64,000 bases of DNA from Bifidobacterium asteroides (GTDB taxonomy: Bacteria; Actinomycetota; Actinomycetes; Actinomycetales; Bifidobacteriaceae): positions 1,798,001-1,862,000 of the forward strand of contig NZ_CP048272.1 of NCBI RefSeq assembly GCF_019469425.1, written 5' to 3'. A program made the translations under genes and the position numbers. Position 1 is the stretch's first letter. Each line of letters begins with the position of its first letter. The notes beneath the pieces are model-generated. The model saw nothing but the letters and a program-made list of their open reading frames with translations, ran no database searches and was not told the origin of the DNA. Shown piece by piece: positions 18,940 to 27,641 of the stretch.

Positions 18940-20481
18940 TCAGTCCTGCCCCGGAGCCTTGTCATCCACAGTGTGCTCGGGCAGCTGCAGGGCGAAGTCC
19001 TCATCATCGGGCACGGCAGAATCGTTGATCCGCTCGCCCGTCGTCGCGTGCATGGTCACGGTCCCCCAGGCGGGCACGGTCACACACTGCCAGCGGTCCC
19101 CCCAGCCGTTGATGGTGACAGCCGCCTTGACTGGCTTGCCCGTGGGGTTGTAGATATGAGCAGCGATGGATCCGTCCGGCGCCAGGAAGGCCACGGATCC
19201 CAGAGAGCCGCTCCAGCCGTCCGGGGTGTAGTTGCTGGAGTCGATCACCACCGAACCGGGCTCCACATCCTGGCCGAAGCTGCGGAGCATGAAATACTCC
19301 AGATTCCTGCGGACCTTGCCGCTGCCATGATCGATGGTGACCACCCCGCGTCTGCCGTCGGCGCCGATCTGGTTGGGCAGTCCCCGCTCGTCCAGGGCCA
19401 TGTTCCACAGGGCGATAAAGGAAGAGCCATGGCGGACCAGCCAGTTGCCGATGACACCGGACATGATGTGAGCAGCATCCTCAGGGGTCTGGTCCAGCAT
19501 GCAGCGGCGCTCGGTCATGCCGTAGATCCACTGTGGATAGACCCGGTTGGCATAGTCCAGATTCGGATAGTCGTTGTCATAGGTATGCAGGGTCAGACCG
19601 TCGATGGAGCGGGCCTGCTCGGCGGTGACATCCTTGTCGACCGGTCCGGTCAGGCAGTGCCCCGAGTCATCGTTGATGAAAATGCGCACCTGGGAGTGCC
19701 GCCGATCAAGCGCAGGCCGCAGGAAGCGGTGCGCAAAGTCGGCCTGCTGGGCCAGAGTCCAGGTCATGGCTGGCCAGGGGGCGGCGTTTGAGGGTTCGTT
19801 CTGCACAGTGACCGCCCAGATAGGGATGCCTATGGCTTCCATCTCGTCGATGTAGCGGGCGAAGTAACGGGCATAGACCCCCTCTATGGAGTCCTCGAGC
19901 GGATCATAGCCGTTGCCGGTCCAATCCCCGAAACGCAGGTGACCACCCATGCACAGGTGGCCGGTGTTCTTCATCCAGGCCGGGGCGCTCCAGGGCGAAG
20001 CGATGATCTTCACCGCAGGATTGATGGACAGGATTTCCTGGACGACAGGGATGATGTACTTGTAGTCCTTGGTGGCGCCCGGAGCACCCGGCTCGCCCTC
20101 GCCCAGGGAGAACCTGACAAGGTCCCTGTCATGCTCGCCGTAGGGAATGTCGTCGTAGGTGTAGTAGGTCTGGGAAGACGGCTCGCAGGAGCCCAGCGGG
20201 ATGCGGATGACCGAAAAACCGCCCTTGCCGGGGTTGAACATATCGTCCAGAAGGGCATGTCTTTGCTGCGCGGATTGGCTGCCCCAGATCAATGAGGCCG
20301 CGGCATCGGTGATGGCGGCTCCAGCCCCGATCCAGGGCTGATGGCGCTGGCAGGGATCAATGACGATGGGCTTGGCGTCCCTAGGCTTCTCCCCTATTGG
20401 AGGGGCTTGCAGAGGCCTGCGTCGATCGGTCAGATCTCCGGAGGTCACGGTCCAGAACTGGTTGGTGAAGGTGGTGGTCAT
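18940..20481 (-). CDS. Glycoside hydrolase family 30 protein (copy 2)
   Basis: This 513-residue GH30 enzyme is a clear paralogue of the next gene, colinear over its full length. I start it at ATG 20481 (MTTTFTNQFW), the point matching the start of copy 1; no strong ribosome-binding site is seen. Glu229 in TVQNEPSN should be the acid/base and Glu324 in GMTERRCML the nucleophile. No signal peptide is present, so it probably acts on imported oligosaccharides. It is the first gene of a two-gene unit. Confidence 0.87.
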   Translation of the reverse strand: MTTTFTNQFWTVTSGDLTDRRRPLQAPPIGEKPRDAKPIVIDPCQRHQPWIGAGAAITDAAASLIWGSQSAQQRHALLDDMFNPGKGGFSVIRIPLGSCEPSSQTYYTYDDIPYGEHDRDLVRFSLGEGEPGAPGATKDYKYIIPVVQEILSINPAVKIIASPWSAPAWMKNTGHLCMGGHLRFGDWTGNGYDPLEDSIEGVYARYFARYIDEMEAIGIPIWAVTVQNEPSNAAPWPAMTWTLAQQADFAHRFLRPALDRRHSQVRIFINDDSGHCLTGPVDKDVTAEQARSIDGLTLHTYDNDYPNLDYANRVYPQWIYGMTERRCMLDQTPEDAAHIMSGVIGNWLVRHGSSFIALWNMALDERGLPNQIGADGRRGVVTIDHGSGKVRRNLEYFMLRSFGQDVEPGSVVIDSSNYTPDGWSGSLGSVAFLAPDGSIAAHIYNPTGKPVKAAVTINGWGDRWQCVTVPAWGTVTMHATTGERINDSAVPDDEDFALQLPEHTVDDKAPGQD

Positions 20482-20688
20482 GATTGCTCTCTCATTGTCA
20501 TATCTGGGCATCGGCGTCACGGTCGATAGGACAGGGTTCAGTCTAGCAGCGAATCCAATCATGAACAAACCATTTCGATCAACTTCGATCATTGCGATTG
20601 CGAGTTCATACTAGGGCCACGACTGCAGAGCGCATGTACCGACACATAGCGCAATCACCCCGCGCACACGGTCGACAAGATGCATAAG

Positions 20689-20727
20689 GAAAAGCCCCGC
20701 ACCGTAATTAACGGTTTGGGGCTTTTC
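20689..20727 (-). terminator. Rho-independent terminator of rplJ-rplL
   Basis: A perfect 10-bp stem (GAAAAGCCCC at 20689-20698 with GGGGCTTTTC at 20718-20727) lies about 30 bp after the rplL stop. The stem ends in a T-run in the minus-strand sense. Confidence 0.88.
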
Positions 20728-20756
20728 AGCATACAAAGGCTCAGAAGAGCCGATGA

Positions 20757-21137
20757 CTACTTGAGCTCGACGGTCGCGCCGGCCTCTTCCAGCTGGGCCT
20801 TGGCCTTGTCGGCATCCTCCTTCTTGGCACCTTCCAGAACGGTCTTGGGGGCGCCGTCGACCAGAGCCTTGGCGTCGGCCAGGCCCAGGTTGGTGATGGC
20901 CTTGACAGCCTTGATGACCTGGATCTTCTTGTCGCCGATGGCGGAGAGCACGACGTCGAACTCGGTCTTCTCCTCCTCGGCCGGAGCAGCAGCACCGGGG
21001 GCGGCAGCGGCCACAGCCACAGGGGCGGAGGCCTCGACGTCGAACTCGTCCTCGAACTTCTTGACGAAGTCGGACAGCTCGACCAGAGTCATTTCCTTGA
21101 ACGCGTCGATGAGCTCGTCAGCGGAGAGCTTGGCCAT
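20757..21137 (-). CDS. rplL: 50S ribosomal protein L7/L12
   Basis: This 126-residue stalk protein recruits translation factors to the ribosome. It has the N-terminal dimer domain ([17 protein letters not shown]), an Ala/Pro/Gly hinge ([15 protein letters not shown]), and a C-terminal domain with [20 protein letters not shown]. It lies 100 bp after rplJ in the usual order and ends before a strong terminator. Confidence 0.98.
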   Translation of the reverse strand: MAKLSADELIDAFKEMTLVELSDFVKKFEDEFDVEASAPVAVAAAAPGAAAPAEEEKTEFDVVLSAIGDKKIQVIKAVKAITNLGLADAKALVDGAPKTVLEGAKKEDADKAKAQLEEAGATVELK

Positions 21138-21236
21138 AATGGCTTCCTTTCATTTGTGGCGACCGGCATTCTGGTAGACCGATCACCGAACATCTTTTTA
21201 TGCTTACCGTATGAATCCGGGCCAATGGCCGTGGAC

Positions 21237-21758
21237 TCAGGCGGCCTTTTCCTGCTTCTCGCGCAGGGCGTCGAACGTGCGCACGGCCTTGGTAGGCACA
21301 GCGACGAACAGGTTGGCGGCCTTGGACATGGTGCCCTTGAGCGCGCCGGCCATCCGGGAGAGCAGAACATCGCGGGATTCCAGATCCGCGATTTTCTCCA
21401 TGGCATCCGCGTCAGCGACAGCTCCATCAATGAAGCCGCCCTTGACAATCAGTGCCGGGTTGTCCTTGGCGAAATCACGCAACGTCTTGGCGGCATCGAC
21501 GTAATCACCTTTGACGAAGGTGATGGCGCAGGGGCCGGCAAGCATCTCATCGAGACCCTTGATTCCAGCCTCTTTGGCCGCAATCCGGGCTAGCGTGTTC
21601 TTCGCCACGTTGTAGGAAGTATCGCGGCCTAGCTTGTTTCGCAGATCGGCGACCTGCGGAACACTGAGCCCGCGGTACTCGGTGAGGATGATGGCATCGG
21701 CGTCACGGAACTTGTCCGTCAGCCTGGCGACAGCCTCTTCCTTTTCGGGCCTTTTCAT
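21237..21758 (-). CDS. rplJ: 50S ribosomal protein L10
   Basis: L10 anchors the L7/L12 stalk to 23S rRNA. The protein is 173 residues from ATG 21758 (MKRPEKEEAVARLTDKF), with AGGAAGG just upstream. The frame is open further upstream, but that lies in the leader and is not coding. TEYRGLSVPQVADLR and the VAKNTLARIAA segment are typical. Confidence 0.97.
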   Translation of the reverse strand: MKRPEKEEAVARLTDKFRDADAIILTEYRGLSVPQVADLRNKLGRDTSYNVAKNTLARIAAKEAGIKGLDEMLAGPCAITFVKGDYVDAAKTLRDFAKDNPALIVKGGFIDGAVADADAMEKIADLESRDVLLSRMAGALKGTMSKAANLFVAVPTKAVRTFDALREKQEKAA

Positions 21759-21814
21759 GGCGTTCCTTCCTAGACAGACCTCTGGAGGGAGCCGGACGAC
21801 TGAGCATGACAGGC

Positions 21815-21950
21815 AAAAAGAAAGCCCTGCCGACAGGCAGAGCAGAAAACAAGTCGCAAGGACCGATTTGAAACTCAACCTGTGCTGGCTCGATCAACCG
21901 AACTTAGGAGACCCAAGGGTCCCGACCAACGGTCTTTGGTATGCAACGGC
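21815..21950 (-). ncRNA. Ribosomal L10 leader with attenuator hairpin
   Basis: The roughly 190-nt untranslated leader of rplJ contains paired GACC/GGTC blocks near its 5' end, as expected of the L10-binding autoregulatory leader. Further down it has a hairpin CTGCC-tgtc-GGCAG (21827-21840) followed by a U-rich tract, which looks like a transcription attenuator. I did not fold the whole leader. Confidence 0.65.
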
Positions 21951-21952
21951 TA

Positions 21953-21981
21953 ACACTACACAGATCAGAAAAGACTGTCAA
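21953..21981 (-). promoter_or_regulatory. rplJ-rplL promoter overlapping the GH78 stop codon
   Basis: On the minus strand, TTGACA (21976-21981) is followed after 17 bases by TAGTGT (21953-21958). The -35 hexamer contains the TGA stop of the upstream rhamnosidase gene. The -35 is consensus and the -10 is weak. Confidence 0.65.
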
Positions 21982-24689
21982 GCTTGCGCTCGCGGCAGCA
22001 CCAGATGGTGATGGCCGCAGGGCAGCGCATCCGCATGCAACGATCCTGCTCTGCAACGAATGCCGGCCACCCGACTGTCGGCATCCAGGGCCTTCAGCAT
22101 GGTTGGCGACCCGTCCAGTAAGGCCTCGACCTGGCCCCCTGGTCTGACACCACCCATAGGCGGAAGGACCAAATGACCCCGACAGCCCTGTGGCACCACC
22201 AAGTCCAGATCGATATCCGGCAGGAGGACAAACCCTGGCCTGCTATCCGCTTTTCCTGTGATCTTATAGGAGATATGGATGTCCCCAGTGGGCACGGGCA
22301 CGGTCAGCTCAGCCCTGCCCATACCTCCAGGCTGAAGCGCGGCAACGAATTCTCGGTACCCGGGCTTCAAAGGCCGCAGCCCCATCAGCCCGCTGGAAAT
22401 CAGCCAGACAGGCGAGGCCCCCCAGGGGTGCGAATAAGTGGTGTTGGATTTGATCGATGGGTCCCAAGCCTCCATGGTGCCTCCAGCGCCCTGGTCCAGC
22501 ATGTGCTTCCAGGTGCGCATGCCCTCCCCTGCCGACAGAAGAGCCAGAGCATCAGCCCCTAGACCTGATCGATAAAGTCCATCCAGAAGCACGGCGGCCG
22601 AGTAGGCGCTGCAGGCCATCCCCTTGCGACGCAGATAGGTACCGATTACTTCCAGACGTGCAGGATCCGAAGGAGGCGCAAAAGCCAGCACGAAGGCCGA
22701 GGCATGTATGGCGCAGTGATTGATGGCCGGGCCGTCAGGACCGTCTAGCAGACCATCCCGGTAGGCGCCGACCTCTGGATTGTAGAGCCGCTCATCCAAG
22801 GCCTCTTGCATTTTTCGGGACACCCCTGCCAGACGGGCAGCTCTGCTACGACGGCCCAACGCCCGTGACAGACGAGCCATGGCTTTATAGGCGGCACTGG
22901 CCAGTGCGTTGATAACCGTGTTGACACGACCGAAGACATACCCATCGCGTTCAACAGGCGGCCAGTCGACCAGGTCGCCATCCATCTGGCTGGAAGTGCC
23001 GGGGTCCTTGACGATCAACCCGCTGTCCTGGTCCAGATATCTGTCCGGCAGCAGTCCCATCAGCCGGTCGTACTGGGCCGCCGCCTGAGTCAGATCTCCG
23101 GTGTGCATCCAGGCATCGTGCACAGCCAAAATGCTGTAGAGGGGCCACTCAGTGGGCCAGGTCCTGTTGGCGATCAGATAGTCCACACTATAACGGCCCA
23201 GGGCAGGCGCATCATCCAGCACCATATGAGCCCGCTGCTGGATCCAGGCATCAGCCTCATAGGGGGCTCGCTCCCTGGTCCAGGAATCGACGTAGATGTC
23301 AGCGTTGAGCCCTCTGATAGTGTTCCGCCCCAGCTGCCAGATCCACTCCAGCAGAGGCTTGTCGCAATGAAACCTGGCGTGGTCGTCATATATGGGAGCC
23401 TCAAGGCACTCCGCCCACAGGCCCCCGTCAGACAGGCTCGCCAGCAGCCCTTCAGGGCCAGATTCCGCAGACCATGTCAGCTCCAGATATCGAAAGACCC
23501 GGATCCCCCAAGTCTGGGCCCGGTTGCTGCCAGCCTGCAGCTGCCAGCGATCCTGATAGACGTTGGAGGTGGCCAGACGGTAGCGAACGCCTCCTTGGCC
23601 GTCCAGGACCTCCCCGTAGCGGACGGTCAAGTCCAAATGTTGCGACAGATTCACCCGCAGCCCGATGCCGCCCAACCGCACGGAGCCGAAGTCCAGCAGA
23701 AGATGGCCAGGAGCAGCCTCCAAAACCCGATGAATATCCACCCGGCTCAGTCTGGTGCCGTCTGCCGGAGCCGCCAGACACTTGGAGAATGAGGGCCGAA
23801 TCCGAACTTTGGGCCAGGCAGAGTCGTCAAAGCCCAGGCTGGGAAACCCCCAAGGATATCGGGACAGGTCGATGTCCTCAGCTGGAGCCTGATAGTAGGT
23901 TGTACCGATGGATGCGCTGTCAGGAAAGATCTCAGCACCATTGATGGCTCTCCATTCGGCATCCGTGCCGTAGTGCTCCACACTGCCATCAGGCCGGCCA
24001 ACATCCATCTGAGCCTGGAATCGTCGGCCTTCCATGGCATAGGCCACCACACCCAGAACATTATCCGCCCCTGGACGCAAGAGGCCGGTGACCTCGTAGC
24101 CCCTGTAACGATCCTCTCCGTCCAAGGGGAATACCGGTCCGCAGCCCAAAAAGCGCCCATTGAGCCATAGTCGGTAAACAAACTGCCGCGCAGGTACAGT
24201 GCTGTCAGCAGTTGCGTACAGACTAGCCCAGAGAATCGGACCCGGGGGCAACCGGACCACACCACGCATCAGCGCCCATCCCTGGGCATTGCCCTGGGAT
24301 CCTGAGGAGTTTTTTCCCTCCTCTGCGGACCAAATGGCTTGAACGTGCCAGACCAGACCAGGCCCCGTACCAAAGGTGATGGGTTCAGACCCTATCAGCC
24401 GACGGCCCTGTGCATCCAGCAGAACAACGGTCAGCCAATACCGTTGTGAAGGATCCATGTCAGGTCCAGGCAGACGGCTGCCATTGAGTTCGTCCGCAGG
24501 TTGGATGCCGGTGTCTGCAAGTATCCGCCCCTTAGGCTGTTCCCAAACTCGCACCCTGGCCAAACGGACCCTACCCGCCCAAGATGGCAAAGGGTCCAGC
24601 CTCCACCTGACCGCGGGTCTGGTTCCTGGTTCGATATCCACAGGACGATCCCGGTCCTCGATCAACACCTGCAAAGGCCCACAGCCCAT
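21978..24689 (-). CDS. Alpha-L-rhamnosidase, GH78
   Basis: This 903-residue enzyme should release L-rhamnose from plant glycosides or polysaccharides. It has the N-terminal beta domains of bacterial rhamnosidases (for example RYWLTVVLLDAQGRRLIGS and WASLYATADSTVPARQFVYRLWLNGRFLGCGP regions), then the alpha-barrel with VDSWTRERAPYEADAW near residues 465-482, carrying the acidic catalytic residues, and SHPWGASPVWLISSGLMG near the end. No signal peptide is present, so it is likely intracellular. ATG 24689 has AAGGAGG upstream. It is the last gene of the transporter operon. Confidence 0.9.
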   Translation of the reverse strand: MGCGPLQVLIEDRDRPVDIEPGTRPAVRWRLDPLPSWAGRVRLARVRVWEQPKGRILADTGIQPADELNGSRLPGPDMDPSQRYWLTVVLLDAQGRRLIGSEPITFGTGPGLVWHVQAIWSAEEGKNSSGSQGNAQGWALMRGVVRLPPGPILWASLYATADSTVPARQFVYRLWLNGRFLGCGPVFPLDGEDRYRGYEVTGLLRPGADNVLGVVAYAMEGRRFQAQMDVGRPDGSVEHYGTDAEWRAINGAEIFPDSASIGTTYYQAPAEDIDLSRYPWGFPSLGFDDSAWPKVRIRPSFSKCLAAPADGTRLSRVDIHRVLEAAPGHLLLDFGSVRLGGIGLRVNLSQHLDLTVRYGEVLDGQGGVRYRLATSNVYQDRWQLQAGSNRAQTWGIRVFRYLELTWSAESGPEGLLASLSDGGLWAECLEAPIYDDHARFHCDKPLLEWIWQLGRNTIRGLNADIYVDSWTRERAPYEADAWIQQRAHMVLDDAPALGRYSVDYLIANRTWPTEWPLYSILAVHDAWMHTGDLTQAAAQYDRLMGLLPDRYLDQDSGLIVKDPGTSSQMDGDLVDWPPVERDGYVFGRVNTVINALASAAYKAMARLSRALGRRSRAARLAGVSRKMQEALDERLYNPEVGAYRDGLLDGPDGPAINHCAIHASAFVLAFAPPSDPARLEVIGTYLRRKGMACSAYSAAVLLDGLYRSGLGADALALLSAGEGMRTWKHMLDQGAGGTMEAWDPSIKSNTTYSHPWGASPVWLISSGLMGLRPLKPGYREFVAALQPGGMGRAELTVPVPTGDIHISYKITGKADSRPGFVLLPDIDLDLVVPQGCRGHLVLPPMGGVRPGGQVEALLDGSPTMLKALDADSRVAGIRCRAGSLHADALPCGHHHLVLPRAQA

Positions 24690-24743
24690 TCCAGCAAATC
24701 CTCCTTGAGTCTGCTCTTAAATACGGCTCCTCTTTATGAACCG

Positions 24744-25637
24744 CTACTGCCGGTAGTCCCGCAGGGCGGTGAAGGAGGAGCCTTTGGCTCCAGTATCAGG
24801 CAGTCCATACATGGCCTGGACACCTGGGTCCCTGCTTTCACGGGCCATCTGCCGGAAGAAGGGATCGGCCTGCCACCGCACAGCTGCCCAGACCAGATAC
24901 CAAATCAGACCAGTGGCCAGAAGGGCCACCAGGATGGGCGAGCGCATCAGCCCCCAGGCATACCCAGCCAGGACCGCCAGTGACAGAACCAGCATGTACC
25001 AACGGCGCACCGACAGGAGGAGGCCATTGACCAGCACCTTGCGGATGCGCGCCCGAGGGTATTCCACCAGTAGCACCAGGGAAGCCAAGGCGGTCTGCGC
25101 CAGAAGCAGCAGACATACCAGGATGGGAAAGAACATGATCCAGCCCCATGAGAGCTGTGATGCAATCTGCAGGTCATAAATCAGCGCGAAGGCGACGATC
25201 CCCAGGGGCAGCAAAGTCGCCCATGACCTCAGGGCCAGAACCTTGTAGGCCCGCCAGTATGCGCAGAAGAATCCATAGACCGTCCCCGAATCCACATAGG
25301 ATTTCGCTATCCAATCCGGCAGAGACTGCCCACGCTCTGTCATGGAATCCACAGCTTGCCGCCTGGCACGGGCAGAAGCCGAGGACAGGCCTGGATGATC
25401 CCGATAGATAGCGAAGAGGGCCGCCAGACCAGGTGCAGACAGCACAGCTGCCAGCAGATAGGTTGGGAAGTACTGCGGATCCCGCAGAAAGATAAGTACA
25501 GCAACCAAAGGCAGCATCCCTAACAGGGAGCAACATCCAGCCCCCAGCACCACAGCAATGGAGTTGGCAATCCCCAAGAGGGCCCGCATGGCGTAGCCCT
25601 TGGCGGGATGCCCCTGGTCGTCCTCGCTTCCAGCCAC
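24744..25637 (-). CDS. DUF624/YesL-family membrane protein
   Basis: This 297-residue protein probably has six membrane segments. It starts at GTG 25637, only a few bases after the permease stop, with AAGGGC upstream. Its size, hydrophobic pattern and position in a sugar ABC operon resemble the YesL/DUF624 family, which accompanies transporters for plant cell-wall saccharides. No catalytic motif is visible. Family assignment is by context and topology. Confidence 0.6.
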   Translation of the reverse strand: MAGSEDDQGHPAKGYAMRALLGIANSIAVVLGAGCCSLLGMLPLVAVLIFLRDPQYFPTYLLAAVLSAPGLAALFAIYRDHPGLSSASARARRQAVDSMTERGQSLPDWIAKSYVDSGTVYGFFCAYWRAYKVLALRSWATLLPLGIVAFALIYDLQIASQLSWGWIMFFPILVCLLLLAQTALASLVLLVEYPRARIRKVLVNGLLLSVRRWYMLVLSLAVLAGYAWGLMRSPILVALLATGLIWYLVWAAVRWQADPFFRQMARESRDPGVQAMYGLPDTGAKGSSFTALRDYRQ

Positions 25638-25640
25638 GAT

Positions 25641-26516
25641 TCAGCCCTTCATGCCGGATGTCGCAATGCCAGCGATGAACTGCTTCTGACCGATGAGGAA
25701 GACAATCAGAATGGGCAGGACCGAAAGAACAGAGCCGGTCATGATCATGGCAAAATCAGCATTGTACTGGGAAATAAATAGCTTGAGGCCCAGCTGAATC
25801 GTGTAGAGCTTCTGGGAACGCAGATAGATCAGCGGACCCATGTAGTCGTTCCACGTATTAGTGAAGGTGATGATGGCCAAGGCCGCCAAAGATGGCCCAG
25901 ACAGGGGTAGCATGATGCGCCAGTAGATGCCGAACTCGCTCAGGCCATCCAATCGGCCCGCCTCAGACAGATCCTCAGGTATGGTGTCGTAGAACTGTTT
26001 CATCATGAAAACACCGAAGGCCCCAAAAGCCTGCAGGAGGATGATGGACCACCTGGTATCGGAGAGGCCGACGGCGGAGACCAGCTTGAACTGCGGAATC
26101 ATGTAGGCCTGCCAGGGAACGGCCATGGTGGCGATGTAGATCAGGAAGAGGGTGGTACGCCCCCTGAAGGGGATCTTCGAGAAGCCATAGGCGGCGAAGG
26201 ACCCGGTGAAGACCTGCAGGAGGGTCACAATCACAGCGAAGAAAATGGTGTTGAGCAGCCAGGTCGTCATATCCGACTTGGTCCAGATGGCAATGTAGTT
26301 CTCCCAGTGCCAAACCGATGGGAGCCACTTGATAGGGATGGCGTAGACCTCGTTGTTGGGTTTCAGAGAAGAGAGAAACATCCAGAAGAAGGGCAGGAGC
26401 ACGAAGGCGGAGACGGCAATCATGGCCAGATACCCGATGACAGTACCGGCGATCTTGGCCGGGGAGACCTGCTTCTTGTTCCAGGGGATGTCTGCAGAGA
26501 CTGTATTGGTGGACAT
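25641..26516 (-). CDS. Carbohydrate ABC transporter permease (MalG-type, CUT1)
   Basis: This is a 291-residue inner-membrane permease with six membrane segments. The EAA loop reads EAGRLDGLSEFGIYWRIMLPLSGPSLAAL, which contacts the ATPase. FLSSLKPNNEVYA after the first segment and the WNDYMGPLIYL ending are typical MalG features. It starts five bases after the other permease ends. No ATPase is in the operon, so a shared MsmK-type ATPase is likely. Confidence 0.93.
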   Translation of the reverse strand: MSTNTVSADIPWNKKQVSPAKIAGTVIGYLAMIAVSAFVLLPFFWMFLSSLKPNNEVYAIPIKWLPSVWHWENYIAIWTKSDMTTWLLNTIFFAVIVTLLQVFTGSFAAYGFSKIPFRGRTTLFLIYIATMAVPWQAYMIPQFKLVSAVGLSDTRWSIILLQAFGAFGVFMMKQFYDTIPEDLSEAGRLDGLSEFGIYWRIMLPLSGPSLAALAIITFTNTWNDYMGPLIYLRSQKLYTIQLGLKLFISQYNADFAMIMTGSVLSVLPILIVFLIGQKQFIAGIATSGMKG

Positions 26517-26520
26517 GGTC

Positions 26521-27510
26521 TCAGTCCTCCTTCAGGTTGTTGTACCAGAACTGGAAGAGCGTGACTACCATGCATATGGCCAGAAGAACCAGGGAGACGG
26601 TCGAAGCATAGCCGAAGTCACCACGCTCGAAAGCCACACGGTAGATGTACTGCGCCAGAACCAAGGTGCTGGTGCCGGGTCCGCCATCGGTCATGACCAG
26701 TGTCAGATCAAGAACCTTGAAGGATCCGATGGTCAGGGTGACCATGACGAAGAAAAGCGTGGGGCGCATCATGGGAACGGTCACATGCCAGAAGCGCTGC
26801 CATCCGTTTGTGCCATCGAGCTCAGCGGCCTCATAGAGCTCGGAGGGGATGGTCTGCAGACCTGCCAAGAGCAGGATCATATAGTAGCCGACCTCACGCC
26901 AGGTACCCACGACGATGACCGCAGGCATGGCCCAGGCCGTCGAGCCCAGCCACCCGGGGGGATTACTGATAAAAAGCCGCAGGAAAGAGTTTATAGGGCC
27001 GGACTTGGGGTCGAAGAGCATGCCCCAAACCTGGGCTGCAGCCACTATGGATGTGATGTAAGGGAAGAAGGCCACCGTCCTGAAGAAAGCGCGTCCGCGC
27101 AGCTTGGAATTGAGCAGGACAGCCAGGGCGAAGGCCAGGACCAGGGTCAGGGGGATGTGGACTATCGAGTAGTATATGGTGTTCCACACCGAGGTCATGA
27201 AGATCCTGTCGTGGGATAGTCTGACCCAGTTCTTCACGCCGTTCAAGACGGGGTTGCCAAAGGCCGACCACTTGGTAAAAGCTATATAAAAGAGCGTCAG
27301 CGTGGGCAGAAGAGTCAGGCAGATAAAACCTATGAAATTCGGCGATATGAATATCAAACCATTGCGCAGGTTCCTTCGCGAAATCGCCTTGGCATTGAAC
27401 TTGCCCTGCTTAGTCCTCGGAGCTCGCCGCCCGCCGCCGGGCCCATGAGACCCCGTTTTGCGATCAGCGGCCGGCTGTAGGTCGTCGATCACGCCGATTT
27501 CTTCTGACAT
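26521..27510 (-). CDS. Carbohydrate ABC transporter permease (MalF-type, CUT1)
   Basis: This 329-residue permease has an N-terminal hydrophilic tail, then membrane segments beginning LIFISPNFIGFICLTLLPTL. The EAA motif is EAAELDGTNGWQRFWHVTVP. It forms a heterodimer channel with the MalG-type protein encoded next. It follows the binding protein after a 131-bp gap that contains a strong hairpin. Confidence 0.93.
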   Translation of the reverse strand: MSEEIGVIDDLQPAADRKTGSHGPGGGRRAPRTKQGKFNAKAISRRNLRNGLIFISPNFIGFICLTLLPTLTLFYIAFTKWSAFGNPVLNGVKNWVRLSHDRIFMTSVWNTIYYSIVHIPLTLVLAFALAVLLNSKLRGRAFFRTVAFFPYITSIVAAAQVWGMLFDPKSGPINSFLRLFISNPPGWLGSTAWAMPAVIVVGTWREVGYYMILLLAGLQTIPSELYEAAELDGTNGWQRFWHVTVPMMRPTLFFVMVTLTIGSFKVLDLTLVMTDGGPGTSTLVLAQYIYRVAFERGDFGYASTVSLVLLAICMVVTLFQFWYNNLKED

Positions 27511-27590
27511 CTGTGCCTCTCCTTACTTCCATCGCGTGTCATGGGTTTGGGAAGTCCCCTGTCGCCCTTGTCCCGACTAGCTCAGCGGGA

Positions 27591-27620
27591 GGTTTCAGGA
27601 CATATATGCGTCCTGAAACC
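27591..27620. other. Intercistronic hairpin after the binding-protein gene
   Basis: A perfect 11-bp inverted repeat (GGTTTCAGGAC and GTCCTGAAACC around an 8-base loop) sits between the binding-protein gene and the first permease gene. It has no long U-tract. Such hairpins commonly stabilise the upstream mRNA or reduce readthrough, giving more binding protein than permease. Confidence 0.7.
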
Positions 27621-27641
27621 TTCCGTCATAGCCGAGAACTG

